Shown: positions 4,597 through 7,424 of the stretch, in pieces
Numbering within the stretch: the stretch's first letter is position 1
Layout: each line of letters opens with the position of its first letter
Source of the DNA: Gammaproteobacteria bacterium
GTDB taxonomy: Bacteria; Pseudomonadota; Gammaproteobacteria; S012-40
Assembly: GCA_015491615.1 (NCBI GenBank)
Contig: WFVN01000192.1
Span: 1 to 7,424 of the forward strand
Length of the DNA: 7,424 bases
Reading direction: 5' to 3'
Position numbers and translations under genes: made by a program
The notes under the pieces: model-generated
The model's database searches: none
Told to the model about the DNA's origin: nothing
Seen by the model: only the letters and a program-made list of their open reading frames with translations

Positions 4597-7278
4597 TTAC
4601 TCCGCCACGCCCATTTCCGCCAGCAGGGCATGCAGTTCGGGGCGGCAGGCGCCGCAGCCGGTACCGGCGCCGGTGGCCTCGGAGAGGGCCGCCTCGCTGT
4701 GCGCCCCCTGTTCGATGGCGCGGATGAGGGTGTTGCGGCCGACGTTCATGCAGGCGCACACGGTGGGGCCGGTGTCCTCGGTGCCCGGGGGCGGCTTGCC
4801 GGAGAGGAGATAGCGGCGGGTGGCCGGGTCCAGGGTCTCTTCGGCGAACAGGGAGGCGAGCCAGCCGCGCGCCGGCAGGGCCTCGCGCGGGCCGATGAAC
4901 AGGGCGCTCTCGAGGGCGCCGTCCACCAGGCGCACGCCCCGGTAGCGGCGCGCCGTGCGGTCCAGGTATTCCACCCACTCGGCGCGTCCGTCCTTGGCGC
5001 ACAGCAGGGCGCGCGCCCAGGCGGCCCAGTCGTCGGGGGTCTGTTCGCCGGCCAGTTCGTAGCGGTAGTGGCCTTCGCCGCGCACCCGCGCCCAGTAGGT
5101 GAGGCCGGGCAGGTCGAGGAGGCGACGGCTGAGGAGGAAGCCCTCCCAGGCCGGGCGCACGGCCTCCAGGCGCACCGGGGTGTGCTTGAATTCGGGCTGG
5201 CCGGAGACGGGGTCGCGGTCCGGGTTCACCACCCGGTTGATGCGCGCGCAAGAGGCGAAGCGGTCGCTCCAGTGCATGGGGGCGAAGACCTGGCCGCGTC
5301 CCTGGCCGGGTTCGGCGCGCACGCGCACCAGGGCCTCGCCCCAGCGGCTGCGGATGCGTGCCAGGCCGCCCTCCTCCAGGCCCCACAGGCGGATGTCCTC
5401 GGGATGGACGGCGACGAAGGGTTCCGGGTCGTGTTCGTTGAGGCGCGGGGCGCGGCCGGTGCGGGTCATGGTGTGCCACTGGTCGCGGATGCGTCCGGTG
5501 TTGAGCACCGCCGGCCAATCCGTCTCGGGCGGATTGGCGGGGCCGCGGGGGGTGACGGGCACGAGGCGCGCGCGTCCGTCGGCGTGGTAGAAGCGACCGT
5601 CGCCGAAGAGGCGGGCGCGACCGCTGCCGTCGGGGCGCAGGGGCCATTGCACCGGCGTCAGGGCGTCATAACCGGCCTCGTCCAGCTCGGCCAGCGGCCC
5701 CAGGTCCAGGTCGCGGCGGCCGTCGTTCTCGAAGGTGGTGAGGGCGGCGTACTCGCGGAACACGTCGTACGGGCGCTCGTAGGGGAAGGCCTCGGCGTGC
5801 CCCAGGCGGCGGGCCAGTTGGGTGAAGATCCACCAATCCGCTTTGGCCTCGCCGGGGGCGGGGAGGAAGGCGCGGGTGCGGGAGATGCGCCGCTCGGAGT
5901 TGGTCACCGTGCCCTCTTTCTCCCCCCAGGTGAGGGCGGGGAGGAGGATGTGGGCGTAGGCGGTGGTGTCGGTGCGCGCCTCGCTCTCCTGCACCACCAC
6001 CAGCTCGGCGCGCGACAGGGCCTCGCGCACCAGATCGGCGTCGGGGAGGCTCACCACCGGGTTGGTGCAGGCGATCCAGACGGCCTTGATGCGCCCGTCG
6101 CGCACCTGCTCGAACAGGTCCACGGCCTTGGGGCCGGGGCGGTCGGCGACCCGTTCCACGCCCCAGAAACGCGCCAGGCGTTCGCGCGCCTCGGGGTCGT
6201 CCAGGTCCATGTGGGCGGCGAGCATGGTGGCCAGGCCGCCCACTTCGCGGCCACCCATGGCGTTGGTCTGGCCGGTGAGGGACAGGGGGCCGGAACCGGG
6301 CCGGCCGATGCGACCGCTGTAGAGGTGGCAGTTGAGGATGGCGTTGAGCTTGTCGGTGCCGGAACTGGTCTGGTTGAGGCCCTGGGAGTAGCAGGTCACC
6401 ACCCGCTCGGTGCGCGCCCACAGGCGGTAGAACTCGCGCAGGCGGCCTTCGTCGAGGCCGCAGGTGGCGGCGACGGTGGCCAGGTCCGGAGCGCTCGCGC
6501 GCGCCGCCGCCAGGGCCTCGTCGATGCCCTCGCAATGGACCTGGAACAGCTCGCTCCCCTCCCCCGTCTCCGCCAGATGCACGAGGAGGCCGTTCCACAA
6601 CCAGGCGTCGGTACCGGGGCGGATGGGCAGGTGCAGGTCGGCCAGGTCCACGGAGGCGGTGCGGCGCGGGTCGATGACCACCACGGCCAGGTCGGGGTGG
6701 GCGGCCTTGGCGTCGGCCAGGCGCTGATAGAGGACCGGATGGCACCAGGCCATGTTGGAACCGGCGAGAACCACCAGCTTGGCGCGTTCCAGGTCCTCGT
6801 AGCAGGCGGGAACGGTGTCGGAGCCGAAGGCGCGCTTGTGGGCCATCACCGCCGAGGACATGCACAGGCGCGAGTTGGTGTCGATGTGGGCGGTGCCGAG
6901 AAAGCCCTTCACCAATTTGTTGACCACGTAGTAATCCTCGGTGAGGAGCTGGCCGGAGACGTAGAAGGCCACCGCCTCCGGGCCGTGCCGCTCGATGATG
7001 GCATTGAGGCGGGTGGCTGCGGCGTCCAGGGCGGTGTCCCAGTCGCAGCGTTCGCCGTCCACCTGCGGATGGAGGAGACGCCCTTCCAGGCCCACCGTCT
7101 CCCCCAAGGCGGCGCCCTTGGAACACAGGCGGCCGTAGTTGGCGGGGTGTTCCGGATCCCCCTCCACCTGCACCACCGTGCCGTCGGCGCCGCGCCTGGC
7201 GATGACCCCGCAGCCGACGCCGCAGTAGGGACACACGGTCTTCGTGCGGATCTCTTGTGCGTATTCCGATTTGCTCAC
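4597..7278 (-). CDS. nasA: Assimilatory nitrate reductase NasA, catalytic subunit with C-terminal BFD domain
   Basis: A cytoplasmic molybdenum enzyme reducing nitrate to nitrite for nitrogen assimilation; 893 residues with no signal peptide. The N-terminal [4Fe-4S] domain has C16, C19, C23 and C52 (CPYCGVGCG...LCSKG), with K54 after the last Cys. The Mo-bis-MGD catalytic domain follows, with C139 in NSRLCMSSAV as the expected Mo ligand, SGQLLTEDYYVVNK at about 108-121 and GQTNAMGGREVGG at about 336-348. Residues about 588-708 are the dinucleotide-binding domain. Residues about 775-815 resemble the tail of NirB/rubredoxin-reductase-type flavoproteins. Residues 839-893 are a BFD-like [2Fe-2S] domain with C841, C843, C875 and C878. 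The start is GTG at 7278-7276, with AAGGA about 10 bases upstream; the protein begins MSKSEYAQ, just before the cluster domain, as usual for the family. It is longer than simple ferredoxin-type NarB/NasA and resembles the Klebsiella/Pseudomonas form. cysG follows at 12 bases; no nirBD or NasB-like reductase gene is adjacent. Confidence 0.95.
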   Translation of the reverse strand: MSKSEYAQEIRTKTVCPYCGVGCGVIARRGADGTVVQVEGDPEHPANYGRLCSKGAALGETVGLEGRLLHPQVDGERCDWDTALDAAATRLNAIIERHGPEAVAFYVSGQLLTEDYYVVNKLVKGFLGTAHIDTNSRLCMSSAVMAHKRAFGSDTVPACYEDLERAKLVVLAGSNMAWCHPVLYQRLADAKAAHPDLAVVVIDPRRTASVDLADLHLPIRPGTDAWLWNGLLVHLAETGEGSELFQVHCEGIDEALAAARASAPDLATVAATCGLDEGRLREFYRLWARTERVVTCYSQGLNQTSSGTDKLNAILNCHLYSGRIGRPGSGPLSLTGQTNAMGGREVGGLATMLAAHMDLDDPEARERLARFWGVERVADRPGPKAVDLFEQVRDGRIKAVWIACTNPVVSLPDADLVREALSRAELVVVQESEARTDTTAYAHILLPALTWGEKEGTVTNSERRISRTRAFLPAPGEAKADWWIFTQLARRLGHAEAFPYERPYDVFREYAALTTFENDGRRDLDLGPLAELDEAGYDALTPVQWPLRPDGSGRARLFGDGRFYHADGRARLVPVTPRGPANPPETDWPAVLNTGRIRDQWHTMTRTGRAPRLNEHDPEPFVAVHPEDIRLWGLEEGGLARIRSRWGEALVRVRAEPGQGRGQVFAPMHWSDRFASCARINRVVNPDRDPVSGQPEFKHTPVRLEAVRPAWEGFLLSRRLLDLPGLTYWARVRGEGHYRYELAGEQTPDDWAAWARALLCAKDGRAEWVEYLDRTARRYRGVRLVDGALESALFIGPREALPARGWLASLFAEETLDPATRRYLLSGKPPPGTEDTGPTVCACMNVGRNTLIRAIEQGAHSEAALSEATGAGTGCGACRPELHALLAEMGVAE

Positions 7279-7283
7279 AGAAT
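7255..7283 (+). promoter_or_regulatory. Weak candidate promoter for the lipoprotein gene
   Basis: TTGTGC at 7255-7260 and CAGAAT at 7278-7283 are 17 bases apart, matching sigma-70 elements at 3 of 6 and 4 of 6 positions. The site lies inside the 5' end of nasA, as it must given the 35-base gap between the two start codons. Support is weak. I could not find a comparable element or a sigma-54 site for nasA on the other strand. Confidence 0.18.
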
Positions 7284-7313
7284 GGATGTCCTTTTTCGTC
7301 GAGCGAGAAAACG

Positions 7314-7424
7314 ATGTTCAAACGCTGGCTGATCTTTTCCTCCGCCCTGGTCCTGGCGGCCTGCGGAGACGACCCCGAAACCGTCGAAGGGCGCTGGTAC
7401 AGCGCCGAACAGGTGCGCCAGGGC
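7314..7424 (+). CDS. Lipoprotein, possibly a c-type cytochrome; 3' end cut by window
   Basis: Thirty-seven residues are visible and run to the last base without a stop. MFKRWLIFSSALVLAAC is a clean lipoprotein signal: basic start, hydrophobic core, then the LAAC lipobox with lipidated C17. The residue after the Cys is Gly, not Asp, so outer-membrane sorting is likely if the organism uses the Lol rule. The mature start, GDDPETVEGRWYSAEQVRQG, resembles the lead-in of many small c-type cytochromes, where a GRWY(T/S)xxQVxxG stretch precedes the CxxCH haem site. That site would fall beyond the window, so the cytochrome call is inference. The gene is divergent from nasA with 35 bases between start codons. 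ATG at 7314 has a purine-rich GAGCGAGAAAA just upstream. Confidence 0.7.
   Translation, partial: MFKRWLIFSSALVLAACGDDPETVEGRWYSAEQVRQG

Noticed and set aside
4232..7321. Two long open frames on the minus strand (4232-5647 and 5666-7321) in a different phase from nasA.
   Set aside because: Both are Arg-, Pro- and Gly-rich out-of-phase readings of nasA and cysG, typical of GC-rich DNA.
3184..7332. A 1382-codon open frame on the plus strand, opposite cysG and nasA.
   Set aside because: Its translation is a low-complexity run of Gly, Ala, His, Val, Glu and Gln with no domain signature. It lies antisense to two genes whose catalytic residues are all intact. Strong GC bias at third codon positions removes stops from the opposite strand, which explains its length.
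7279..7380. A sigma-54 or sigma-70 promoter for nasA on the minus strand.
   Set aside because: No GG-N10-GC element was found. TTGAAC at 7321-7316 could serve as a -35, but the sequence 17 bases downstream (CGAAAA) is not a credible -10.

Overview
This GC-rich window carries five genes packed on the minus strand and the start of a sixth on the plus strand. The gene content fits a free-living, motile proteobacterium, most likely a gammaproteobacterium: a PhoP/PhoQ-type two-component pair, a CheV chemotaxis adaptor, the trifunctional siroheme synthase CysG, and a NasA nitrate reductase with a C-terminal [2Fe-2S] domain. The genus cannot be fixed from the sequence. I see no rRNA, tRNA, CRISPR array, insertion sequence or phage gene, and no base-composition break that would suggest recent transfer.

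Layout from left to right: cheV (1-840, minus, cut by the window edge so that its 3' end is missing); a 68-base gap holding a very good sigma-28 (FliA) promoter match; phoQ-like sensor kinase (909-2273, minus); phoP-like response regulator (2273-2956, minus, sharing one base with phoQ); a 203-base gap with an AT-rich candidate promoter and GC-rich palindromes; cysG (3160-4584, minus); nasA (4597-7278, minus, 12 bases upstream of cysG); a 35-base divergent gap; and a lipoprotein gene (7314 to the window end, plus, 3' end missing) that may be a c-type cytochrome.

How the genes work together: NasA reduces nitrate to nitrite in the cytoplasm, and CysG makes the siroheme that the next enzyme, assimilatory nitrite reductase, requires. 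nasA-cysG is therefore a nitrate-assimilation unit, but the nitrite reductase itself (nirBD or nirA) and any dedicated NasA electron donor are not beside it. The phoP-phoQ operon is a separate signalling unit. Its cytoplasmic parts look like classical PhoPQ, while its periplasmic sensor lacks the acidic cluster known from enteric PhoQ. cheV follows phoQ directly but appears to have its own flagellar-class promoter, so it probably belongs to the motility regulon rather than to phoPQ.

I found no convincing new biological system. The points most worth a second look are the sigma-28 promoter lodged right behind phoQ, the divergent PhoQ sensor and second membrane helix, the reductase-tail plus BFD architecture of NasA with no partner genes, and the very tight divergent start of nasA and the lipoprotein gene.
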